Positions 55,679 to 63,578 of a DNA stretch of 64,000 nucleotides are shown here, piece after piece; positions within the stretch are counted from its first letter, which is position 1; each line of letters begins with the position of its first letter. The notes below the pieces were generated by a model that worked only from the letters and a program-made list of their open reading frames with translations, did no database searches and was not told the DNA's origin. Made by a program: the position numbers and the translations under genes. The DNA lies in the NCBI RefSeq assembly GCF_003148495.1, contig NZ_QGGH01000015.1:1-64000 (forward strand). The letters are read 5' to 3'. This DNA comes from Mesorhizobium loti (GTDB lineage Bacteria > Pseudomonadota > Alphaproteobacteria > Rhizobiales > Rhizobiaceae).

Positions 55679-57129
55679 GAGCCGCTTTCGTCGCCGCCGC
55701 CGCCCGGGCTTGATTGGCATCGAAGACGCACGCGCTTTTCCCGGCGACGTCGCGCGGAGGACGGGATGTTCAGCGCCTCACGATATTTCGCAACGGTGCG
55801 GCGAGCAATGTCGATCCCGGTTTCCTTGAGCCGGGTGGCGATGTCGTCGTCGGAAAGCACTTCGTCGGGCGATTCCACGGCAACCATCGCCTTGATTTGA
55901 TGGCGCACAGCTTCGGCGGAGTACGCGTCGCCGCCTTCCGAGGAGCCGATCGCGACAGTGAAAAAATACTTCAGTTCGAACACGCCGCGCGGGGTCAGCA
56001 TATACTTGTTCGACGTCACCCGGCTTACCGTCGACTGGTGCACGTTGATCGCATCCGCGACAGTCCTGAGATTGAGAGGCCGCAGGTGGGCGACCCCATG
56101 TTCAAAAAAGGCGTCCTGCTGGCGGATGATTTCAGCCGCTACCTTGAGGATCGTCTTGGCGCGCTGATCAAGGCTGCGGATTAGCCAGTTCGCGTTTTGG
56201 AGGCATTCGTTGAGAAATGACTGGTCTTTCGAATTTTGGGCGCTTAGGCGGGAGACCTGGGCAAAATAGTTTTGGTTCATCAGCAGCCTGGGCAGCGTGT
56301 CTGGATTGAGTTCGATTTGCCACCCACCTCCGGGAGAGGGCTGGACCAAGACGTCGGGAATGATCGATTCAGGCCCTCCGGATTGGAATCGGTTTCCAGG
56401 CTTGGGATCGAGCGCGCGGATTTCGTGCAACATGTCGAGAAGGTCGTCTTCATCGACACCGCAATGGCGCTTCAATGTTTGAAAATCGCGTCGCGCCAGC
56501 GCTTCAAGATTGGCGACCAGCGCTGCCATTGCCGGGTCGAACCTGTCTAGCTGCCGCAATTGTATCTCAAGGCATTCGCTGAGAGTTCGCGCAAAAATAC
56601 CCGGTGGATCGAACTGCTGCAAGGTTCCGAGAACCCGTTCCACAACAGCCTCCCGGACATTCAAGCTGCGGGCCAATTCCGAAAGGTTCACCGGAAGGTA
56701 TCCGGTGTCTTCCAGATGACCGGCAAGCTCGCCAGCTATTCGCCGCTCCAGCGGCGCGAATGCGCTGAGAGCGATCTGACGAGCGACATGGTCGTGCAAT
56801 GTTTCGATGGACGTCCAGGTATCTTCGAACGCATGGTTTCCCCCCGGTTGGACATTGTTTTTGCCGCGGATTGATTTCCACTGCGAGGCCCGATCCGATA
56901 TTCCGCCCGTGGTCGGCCCGATGCGCGGGTTCCCGGCCGAAATCGACGGAATGTCCTTCGGCGCCCGGTTTGATGCCCGTTCCAGAAAGGGGTTCTTCTC
57001 GATTTCCTGCTCGACGAACTGATGCAGTTCGGGATGCGCCAGTTGCAACAGGCGAATGGATTCCATCATTTGCGGCGTCAAAACCAACGATTGCTTCTGA
57101 CGCTGAAGCAGGCTTGCTGAGGACTCCAT
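55675..57129 (-). CDS. rpoN: RNA polymerase sigma-54 factor RpoN (symbiotic copy)
   Basis: A 484-residue sigma-54. The activator-interacting N-terminus (SLVLTPQMMESIRLLQLAHPEL) is followed by an acidic linker, the core-binding domain, the HTH NLRTVADAINVHQSTVSRVT and the RpoN box RRTVAKYREALNI. It recognises the -24/-12 promoters seen throughout this window. It lies 74 bases after the peroxiredoxin gene on the same strand and is probably transcribed from that gene's sigma-54 promoter. A second rpoN is expected on the chromosome. Confidence 0.96.
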   Translation of the reverse strand: MESSASLLQRQKQSLVLTPQMMESIRLLQLAHPELHQFVEQEIEKNPFLERASNRAPKDIPSISAGNPRIGPTTGGISDRASQWKSIRGKNNVQPGGNHAFEDTWTSIETLHDHVARQIALSAFAPLERRIAGELAGHLEDTGYLPVNLSELARSLNVREAVVERVLGTLQQFDPPGIFARTLSECLEIQLRQLDRFDPAMAALVANLEALARRDFQTLKRHCGVDEDDLLDMLHEIRALDPKPGNRFQSGGPESIIPDVLVQPSPGGGWQIELNPDTLPRLLMNQNYFAQVSRLSAQNSKDQSFLNECLQNANWLIRSLDQRAKTILKVAAEIIRQQDAFFEHGVAHLRPLNLRTVADAINVHQSTVSRVTSNKYMLTPRGVFELKYFFTVAIGSSEGGDAYSAEAVRHQIKAMVAVESPDEVLSDDDIATRLKETGIDIARRTVAKYREALNIPSSARRRREKRVRLRCQSSPGGGGDESGS

Positions 57130-57203
57130 GGTTAGCGTGAAACTCCTACCGAGCGACCCTTCGCCTTGTGCAAGGGGATTTTCGAGACGTTGACTCGTCT
57201 AGA

Positions 57204-57752
57204 TCATGCAGCCGTCACGGCTTTGGCGGCTCTCAGCGTTTCAAGGACGTTCTGCGGCGACGATACGCCATAGGGGTCGGCCTCGCAGTTGTCGCAGAAA
57301 CCGTTCTCCTCGAAGCACTGCTCCACTACGCCATTGTTGATCACGGCAGCGTAGCGCCAGGAGCGCATGCCGAAGCCGAGATTGTCCTTCGCAACCAGCA
57401 TGCCCATCTTGCGGGTGAACTCGCCCGAGCCGTCTGGAATGAGCTGGACTTTCTGCAGCCCCAGCGCCTTGCCCCACGCATTCATGACGAACGCATCGTT
57501 GACGGAAACGCAGTAGATTGCGTCAATTCCCTCCTTCACGAACTCGTCGTAGAGCATTTCGAAATCGGGCAACTGCAAGGTCGAGCAGGTCGGGGTGAAG
57601 GCACCGGGCAGCGAGAACAGGATGATGCGCTTGCCGCTGAAATAGTCGTCGGATGTCCTGTCTTTCCAGCGGTACGGGTTTGGCCCCTCGATGGAATCAT
57701 CGCGAACACGCGTGCGAAAGGTGACGAAAGGAACCTTTTTTTTGACCGTCAT
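57204..57752 (-). CDS. prxS: Peroxiredoxin, Prx5 type (PrxS-like)
   Basis: A 182-residue peroxiredoxin with the peroxidatic cysteine in SLPGAFTPTCSTLQLPDFE and a C-terminal CDNCEADPYG. It reduces hydroperoxides. The ATG at 57752 (MTVKKKVPF) follows CAGGAG; the frame opens at 57932. It precedes rpoN, the same order as the prxS-rpoN2 pair described in Rhizobium etli, and has a sigma-54 promoter and NifA site upstream. Confidence 0.92.
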   Translation of the reverse strand: MTVKKKVPFVTFRTRVRDDSIEGPNPYRWKDRTSDDYFSGKRIILFSLPGAFTPTCSTLQLPDFEMLYDEFVKEGIDAIYCVSVNDAFVMNAWGKALGLQKVQLIPDGSGEFTRKMGMLVAKDNLGFGMRSWRYAAVINNGVVEQCFEENGFCDNCEADPYGVSSPQNVLETLRAAKAVTAA

Positions 57753-58020
57753 CAATGTGCTCCTGGAGGAAAACTGTTGCGCTGCTTTTTCGGTTGAAAC
57801 TGACACGGCATCGACCTCGGCCGGCAATTCGGCCGAGCGCCGCGCGTTTTGTGTCGGCCTTGGATCAGCCATGGCAAAACCGCTCGCAAGCACGGGCGTC
57901 TGAAGAAAAGAGGTCTCGATTTGCGGCGGCAACGAGAACGGTACGCGCTTGTACGGGGCGTCGCGATGTCAGCAATGGTCTTACTCCTGGCCACCTTGTG
58001 ATGGGTTCTGCCGAGTACGA

Positions 58021-58037
58021 CGCAAGCGCCATGCCAT
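58021..58037 (-). promoter_or_regulatory. Sigma-54 promoter of prxS-rpoN
   Basis: The minus strand reads ATGGCATGGCGCTTGCGT: TGGCAT, five bases, TTGC, with GG and GC ten bases apart. It is about 270 bases before the chosen prxS start. Confidence 0.85.
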
Positions 58038-58199
58038 TTGATTTTCAGGCTCGGGTTCACACTGTTTTTTGCAGCGACCCTCTTTTCCTTGAGCGGCCAG
58101 AACCATGCCTTCGCCGAGACCGAGCGCGCCCATAATCACCTGATCGTGGGCTCTGGGCGGAGGGGATTCCCTTTATGCGTATCAAGCCGCGACCCTCTT

Positions 58200-58215
58200 T
58201 GTCCGAAGCTGGACA
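58200..58215. promoter_or_regulatory. NifA upstream activating sequence of prxS-rpoN
   Basis: TGT-CCGAAGCTGG-ACA, an exact TGT-N10-ACA, about 165 bases upstream of the prxS sigma-54 promoter. The stretch 58216-58590 holds no supported gene. Confidence 0.8.
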
Positions 58216-58592
58216 AAAAATGTCGGAAGTCGGACCGGAGGGTCGCCGGGTCGCCGGCGCGGAGAACAGGTGGCTCGTATTCGAAGCGAAAATCTGGGGC
58301 TCAAACTCGGAACGAGGGACAGGAGTCGATCGAGGTTACCTGACGAGGTCCCTATGGCCTCCGTTCTCAGGATTGAGACGGCTGACGGGCCACGCGCTTC
58401 GCCCTATCGACGCTCGCGAGACAGCTTCGAAATCGACAATGGGTACAAGAAAGCCAGCACGTCCATTAGCAAGCTGGCCATGTGATTTTCTGAACCGCGC
58501 TTGCGTGAGGCGGGCACGGTCCCGAAGTGACGGAAAAAGCCGCCTTGTGCTCTCAGAGCATTTTGAAGCTGCCGCGACTTTGCTGCCGGGTT

Positions 58593-58715
58593 TGTCATGT
58601 CCGGGACACGGCTTTGCTCCGCCAGGCTTGCGGCTGCGTTCGTTCAAGCTGTTGAATGATATGTAGAAAATCTCCTGCAGGGCTCTTTCCGCGCCGTTGG
58701 CACGACTTTTGAAGC
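58593..58715 (+). promoter_or_regulatory. Third copy of the NifA/sigma-54 module (nifH-type)
   Basis: TGT-CATGTCCGGG-ACA at 58593-58608 is an exact NifA site. TTGGCACGACTTTTGAAG follows with GG at 58699-58700, 91 bases on. The -24 half matches rhizobial nifH promoters; the -12 GC has become GA. Downstream bases lead into a nifH-like start. Confidence 0.7.
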
Positions 58716-58795
58716 TCTCATGTGAGACGGCAGGAGATACCGACTGGCGTCCATTCGTGAGTGATATCGCGCTCAATGCAATGAAGGAAGACAAC

Positions 58796-58835
58796 ATGTC
58801 AGGCCAGCGTCAGTTCAGATTCTATCCGAAACGGG
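58796..58835 (+). pseudogene. nifH: nifH 5' scrap
   Basis: After GAAGGAAGACAAC the frame reads MSGQRQFRFYPK, close to the NifH start (MS-x-LRQIAFYGKGGIGKST). The P-loop is not present; similarity stops after about 12 codons. Confidence 0.6.
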
Positions 58836-58859
58836 CATTGCCTGTGGAATGCAATATCG

Positions 58860-59110
58860 ACCGGCGTGGCTGGCGTCACCATCACAATCGCCCGGCCCCG
58901 GCCAATGGCCACCGATCGACCTGGAGATACAGTTCGACCAGCATGTGCTTGCTCGTGTCCTCTCGCCGGCGCTCGAGGAGACCGGCGAGCGCGTCGGCGG
59001 CCAACCGGCCTTTCGCGTGCCGCGCTGCGGAAATCCTTGAAGAGATGACCGACCCCGAACCGCTTTGGAGCAAGAGCTTCATTCCGGCTCGCCGTTCGAA
59101 GCTGGAAATC
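58860..59110 (+). pseudogene. nifQ: nifQ remnant, second copy
   Basis: Pieces align with the intact NifQ: QWPPIDLEIQFDQHVLARVL (intact QWPPTDQAAAFDRHVLACVF), TGLSRAALRKSL and MTDPEPLWSKSF (intact LTDPEPDMEEGL), in different frames. The cysteine motif is missing. Confidence 0.8.
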
Positions 59111-59247
59111 GCCGCGTCTCCGACGATTTCGCTCGTGGGCTCTTTGGCGGGCAGGCAGCGGTCTGGCCAAGAGGGTTACAAGTTGCCGGATGGCCAAGAT
59201 GCAATGCCGCGCGGCCTGGTTAGTTGTTAGACGGCAGAAAAAATCCA

Positions 59248-60465
59248 ATGACGCTCAACCAGGTTCCGGATCATGTCCCGGCCGAAATGGTGGGGGACTT
59301 CAGCCTGTTCACGTCGCCTGGCATGCTGCCGACGCCCGACGGGGACCCGCAGGCCGCCACTGCTTGCGTTCATGCCGGGCCACCGATCTTTTATTCCCCC
59401 TTTAACACGCGCGATGGCCGAGGCACCTGGGTCATCACTCGCGCCACAGACCAGCGCAGGGTGCTGCAAGACGCTGATACCTTCTCCAGCCATCGAAGCA
59501 TCTTCGCCTCCGCGCTTGGCGAGAACTGGCCGATGATCCCGCTTGAACTCGATCCACCCGCCCATGGCGTCTTTCGCTCGCTACTCAATCCGCTGCTCTC
59601 GCCCAAGCGGGTGACGGCACTCGAACCGGCTGTCCGTGAGCGAGCGATAGCCCTGATCGACAGCATTGCCGCATCGGGCACGAGCTGCGACGTCATGCAG
59701 GATTTTGCCTTTCCTTTTGCGGTCAGCATCTTCCTTCGCCTTCTTGGGCTACCCGATCACCGACTCCATCCATTTGTCGGCTGGGCGAACGACCTGCTCC
59801 ACGGCGACGATGTCAAAAGACCGGCGGCGGCTCGGACGATCCTGGCGTTCATCGACGAGCTCGCGGCCATGCGCCGCGAGGAACCGGTCGACGATTTCAT
59901 GACCTTCATCGTGCAGGCACAGGTCGAGAGCCGGCGGCTGACCGACGAGGAAGTCCGTGGCATCGGCGTGCTCGTGTTCGTCGCGGGACTCGACACGGTC
60001 GCTGCAGCGATTGGCTTTGACCTGGCCTTTCTCGCGCGTCATCCCAAAGAACAGGAACTGCTGCGGAGCGAACCGAACCGAATCGTGCTCGCAGCCGAAG
60101 AATTGCTGCGTGCCTATCCGACCGTGCAGATTATCAGGGTGGCAAGAAAAGATATCGACTTCGAAGGCGCGCCGATCCGTAAGGGGGACTATGTTTCCTG
60201 CGCCACGATGATTGCCAATCGCGATCCGGCGGAATTCGAATGTCCCGACACGATCGATCTCATGCGCGAGGACAACCGCCACGCCGCCTTTGGCTATGGT
60301 CCTCACCGCTGCCTTGGCTCACACCTTGCCCGGCGAGAGATTGTTATTGGCCTGGAGGAATGGTTGGCGCGCCTCCCGGCCTTCCGGATCAAGGAAGGTA
60401 CAGCGCCCGTCGCCTATGGCGGCCATGTGTTTGGGATCGAAAATCTGATCGTCGACTGGTCCTGA
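59248..60465 (+). CDS. Cytochrome P450 (resembles CYP127 of rhizobia)
   Basis: A 405-residue soluble P450. The I-helix is GVLVFVAGLDTVAAAIGF, the ExxR is EELLR and the heme loop is FGYGPHRCLGSHLA. The cysteine ligand is intact. The neighbour order (P450, small ferredoxin, tandem SDR, flavin monooxygenase) resembles the y4v region of the NGR234 symbiotic plasmid; this is recalled, not searched. The substrate is unknown. The ATG at 59248 (MTLNQVPDHVP) is preferred; the frame opens at 59224. It follows the nifQ remnant and reiterated promoter. Confidence 0.9.
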   Translation: MTLNQVPDHVPAEMVGDFSLFTSPGMLPTPDGDPQAATACVHAGPPIFYSPFNTRDGRGTWVITRATDQRRVLQDADTFSSHRSIFASALGENWPMIPLELDPPAHGVFRSLLNPLLSPKRVTALEPAVRERAIALIDSIAASGTSCDVMQDFAFPFAVSIFLRLLGLPDHRLHPFVGWANDLLHGDDVKRPAAARTILAFIDELAAMRREEPVDDFMTFIVQAQVESRRLTDEEVRGIGVLVFVAGLDTVAAAIGFDLAFLARHPKEQELLRSEPNRIVLAAEELLRAYPTVQIIRVARKDIDFEGAPIRKGDYVSCATMIANRDPAEFECPDTIDLMREDNRHAAFGYGPHRCLGSHLARREIVIGLEEWLARLPAFRIKEGTAPVAYGGHVFGIENLIVDWS

Positions 60466-60508
60466 CCAAGGCAGCCTTCAGCTGCGGCACAGACAATGGG
60501 GGAGCGCC

Positions 60509-60754
60509 ATGCACATCGTCGTCCACAAAGCCAAATGCCAGGGTCACGCACGATGCTGGGCGCAAGCGCCGAACATCTTCAAGCTTGATGATGAGGGCTA
60601 CGTCCTGCTTGGCGACATCAATGTCGCGCAAGGGGACGAACTGCTCGCGTCACGGGCGGTGCGATCCTGCCCCGAAAGTGCGCTGGAAATCGATCGCACA
60701 TCGGCCGCGCGGTTCGAACCAGCCGCCATGCAACCAAGAGCTGGGGAAGCTTAG
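60509..60754 (+). CDS. P450-type small ferredoxin (3Fe-4S / 4Fe-4S)
   Basis: An 81-residue ferredoxin: IVVHKAKCQGHARCWAQAPNIF and RSCPESALEI, the C-x5-C ... C-P pattern of P450 redox partners. It is 43 bases after the P450 and should feed it electrons. A ferredoxin reductase is not in the window. Confidence 0.9.
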   Translation: MHIVVHKAKCQGHARCWAQAPNIFKLDDEGYVLLGDINVAQGDELLASRAVRSCPESALEIDRTSAARFEPAAMQPRAGEA

Positions 60755-60966
60755 GTGGAATCGACGAGACGTGGCCCCACACCGCAAGGCAAGATGTCCG
60801 GCCGCTTCCCTGCCTACCTCCTCTCCGGCATCGAGACCTCAATGACACGCACGCGACACGTGAAGTTCGTCTCCGTTCTGGCTTCTTTAGTTGCCGATCG
60901 GTTCGTCCTTGCACGCACCTAGAGGCACGAAACGCCTTCTTCCAATCTCAAATTTGCGACAGAGCG

Positions 60967-61506
60967 ATGGGCCAGGCAAAAATCACCGAACTGCGCGACC
61001 GCGAGGCGATCCGCGACTGCCTTTATCGGTACTGCCGCGGCATAGACCGCGCGGATGAGGCTGCGCTGCGCAGTGCATATTGGCCCGATGCGCATGACAA
61101 TCACGGTGCCTATCGCGGCTCAGCCGAGGGCTTCTTTGAGTTTGCGCTTGGTCTCTTCAAAACCGGACCGCGCTTAATCCACCAGATCACGAACGTCTTG
61201 ATCGAATTCATCGACCCGTCGGAGGCCGTGGTCGAAAGCTATTTCACCGCGCTGCAACGCGGACCAGACAACGACGGAGAAGCACGCCAGGTGCTTCTCT
61301 GCGGCCGTTACTGCGATCTTTTTCAGAAGAGGGAAGGGGCGTGGCGCATTGCCGAACGGACCGTCGTTTACGATTGGATCGAAGAGCAGACCCCACCAGC
61401 GGTCCCCGAGGCAGAACGGTTCGGCTTGCGGCAACCGATCGGAGCAGCGCATCCCAATGACCCGGTTTACGCGCTCAGGAAGCGCCGCAGCTCGTCATCA
61501 AAATGA
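60967..61506 (+). CDS. NTF2-like (SnoaL-type) protein
   Basis: A 179-residue single-domain protein: LRDREAIRDCLYRYCRGIDRADE, AYWPDAHDNHG, HQITNVLIEF, CGRYCDLFQKREGAWRIAERTVVYDW. This is the SnoaL-like NTF2 fold used by dehydratases and hydroxylating ring-cleavage small subunits. It may act on an intermediate of the P450 pathway. It is about 210 bases after the ferredoxin; that gap has no supported gene. Confidence 0.88.
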   Translation: MGQAKITELRDREAIRDCLYRYCRGIDRADEAALRSAYWPDAHDNHGAYRGSAEGFFEFALGLFKTGPRLIHQITNVLIEFIDPSEAVVESYFTALQRGPDNDGEARQVLLCGRYCDLFQKREGAWRIAERTVVYDWIEEQTPPAVPEAERFGLRQPIGAAHPNDPVYALRKRRSSSSK

Positions 61507-61689
61507 AAATGCCATGCATGTCACCACAATGCTTTCCAAGGCTCCCAATTGCGGAGCCGCGTCGCGGGAGTGGTCCCGGAACGCAACACGTCTACCCGGT
61601 ATGGAAACTCGCCGTCACCAGGACGTCCGCGACTGGTCTTGCGGCTGACTCGCGTCGATATCTCTGACGCTGGCTGCGGAGAGGTTCAT

Positions 61690-63330
61690 ATGAAGCAGGC
61701 AGGACGGGTCGTCATCATAACGGGTGCGGCAGGCGGAATCGGCCGTGCGCTAGTCGAGATCGTCGCCGCCGATGGAGACATCGTCGTTGCGGTGGACCTT
61801 CCTGGCAGCGGCGTTCTTGAACTGGCCGGCGGTCTCGGCCATCCGCATCTGGGCCTCGAATGCGATGTCTCACGAGAAGAGGACATTGTCGCCCTATACG
61901 GCCGCATCGAAGCGCAGTTCGCGAAAATCGATGTTCTCGTCAACAACGCGGCGACAGGACCCGCCATGGCTGCGACTGTCGACACCGGTTTCGAGGCCTT
62001 CCGACGCGTGCTTGCAACAAATCTGATCGGGCCTTTCATCATGGCCGGCGAAGCGGCGAGGCGCATGCAGCCCGGCGCTGCCATTGTCAACGTCGCTTCG
62101 CTGGCGGGCGTGCTCGGCAATCCCAAGCGCAACGCCTATGCCAGTTCGAAGGCGGGCTTGATCGCTCTCACGAGGTCGCTTGCATGCGAGTGGGCCTCGC
62201 GCGGCATCCGCGTAACGGCGGTAGCCCCAGGATACGTGCGCACGCCGATGCTGGCGGAACTGGAACGCGCGGGCAAGATGGACCTCGCGGCCGTGCGCCG
62301 CCGCGTGCCCATGGGACGAATGGCGCGCCCCGACGAGATCGCTCGGGCCGTGCGTTTTTTGGCCAGCGCACAGACGGGCTACATCACCGGATCGGTGCTG
62401 ATGGTCGACGGCGGTTGGATGTCGTTCAACCAGCCGGGCGACGCGCACCCGCCGGTCGACGAGACGCCTCGAGCCGAACTCTTCCGGCCGGCCGAACGAA
62501 CTGGCGCGCGCACAGTGGTCGTGACGGGCGGCGCGAACGGTATAGGCGCCGCCGTCGTTCGCCGCTTCGCCGCGAACTCCGACACGGTCGTCATCGCCGA
62601 TAGAGATGGTGCTGCGGCGGCAGAACTCGCTGGTTTGCTGGGCGGCAGACACGTGGCGAAATCCGTCGACGTGGCGGTCGAGAGCGAGGTGGTGGCGCTG
62701 TTCGAGGAAATACGGGGGCGCTTCGGTCGCATCGAGGCCCTCGTCAACTGTGCTGCTGTTGCCGATACGTTTGTGCGAGGGATCGAAATCCCGCAACAGA
62801 TCGAGCGGGTGCTGGACGTCAATCTTACCGGCACCTTCACCTGCGCGCGCGAGGCGATCAAGTCGATGGACGCCGGCGGCGTAATCCTCAATCTTGGATC
62901 GATCAATAGCTTCCTGCCCTTTGTGCCGCGCCATGCCTATGGGGCGTCCAGGGCGGGTATGAACATTCTGACCCGGTGCATGGCGGCCGAACTCGGTTCG
63001 GTCGGCATTCGAACGGCCACCGTCGCTCTTGGGTACATCCGTACGCCTGACATGGCTCAGTTAGTCGAGTCCGGCTGCATCGATTCCGCAGCGATCACAC
63101 GGCGCATCCCGATGGGGCGGATGGGAGAGCCCGAAGACGTCGCCGAGGCAGTGTTCTTTCTGGCCTCGCCTGATGCCTCATACGTAAACGGCTCGACCCT
63201 CTACGTGGACGGCGGCTTGACCTCGTTGGCTGACGCGCGAAACGCCCAGTCAACCGATCAAGAAGATCCAACGGAATGTTCGCCGGCGACGGGTTGCGGT
63301 TCGTCGAAGCCGACGAGGTTCGAGCATTGA
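61690..63330 (+). CDS. Tandem short-chain dehydrogenase fusion (two SDR domains)
   Basis: A 546-residue protein of two full SDR domains. The first (1-~255) has TGAAGGIG, NNAAT and a catalytic YASSK (AYASSKAGLIAL). The second (~270-520) has TGGANGIG, NCAAV, a serine in LNLGSINSF, and YGASR instead of Y-x-x-x-K. So the second active site has Lys to Arg. The ATG at 61690 follows GGAGAGG. It probably oxidises or reduces an alcohol/ketone made by the P450. Fused SDRs of this length are known from rhizobial symbiotic regions (y4vI type). Confidence 0.9.
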   Translation: MKQAGRVVIITGAAGGIGRALVEIVAADGDIVVAVDLPGSGVLELAGGLGHPHLGLECDVSREEDIVALYGRIEAQFAKIDVLVNNAATGPAMAATVDTGFEAFRRVLATNLIGPFIMAGEAARRMQPGAAIVNVASLAGVLGNPKRNAYASSKAGLIALTRSLACEWASRGIRVTAVAPGYVRTPMLAELERAGKMDLAAVRRRVPMGRMARPDEIARAVRFLASAQTGYITGSVLMVDGGWMSFNQPGDAHPPVDETPRAELFRPAERTGARTVVVTGGANGIGAAVVRRFAANSDTVVIADRDGAAAAELAGLLGGRHVAKSVDVAVESEVVALFEEIRGRFGRIEALVNCAAVADTFVRGIEIPQQIERVLDVNLTGTFTCAREAIKSMDAGGVILNLGSINSFLPFVPRHAYGASRAGMNILTRCMAAELGSVGIRTATVALGYIRTPDMAQLVESGCIDSAAITRRIPMGRMGEPEDVAEAVFFLASPDASYVNGSTLYVDGGLTSLADARNAQSTDQEDPTECSPATGCGSSKPTRFEH

Positions 63331-63349
63331 GACTGCGGCTGGATGGCAC

Positions 63350-63565
63350 GTGCCAAGCGCGGCTTGCCAAGTGATCGCCTTCCTCGGTGACGGAAAACTG
63401 GTCATCAGGGTCGAACCATTAGCCAAGTTTTGGCGCTTGCCTGCGGCCGCCGAACGACAAGCGGCTTTGCGCAAGACCGTCCACTACGTCGCCGCCAGGC
63501 CGGATCGATACCGCGGCCCACCGCAATCGGCACAAGTCGAAGGCTTGATTGCCCACTTTGTGTAA
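63350..63565 (+). CDS. Possible small protein between SDR and monooxygenase
   Basis: A 71-residue frame with GTG start: QVIAFLGDGKLVIRVEPLAK followed by FWRLPAAAERQAAL. It ends 13 bases before the next gene. I recognise no family and see no strong ribosome-binding site, so it may be chance or the end of a lost gene. Confidence 0.35.
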   Translation: MPSAACQVIAFLGDGKLVIRVEPLAKFWRLPAAAERQAALRKTVHYVAARPDRYRGPPQSAQVEGLIAHFV

Positions 63566-63578
63566 ACGAGGACACGCC

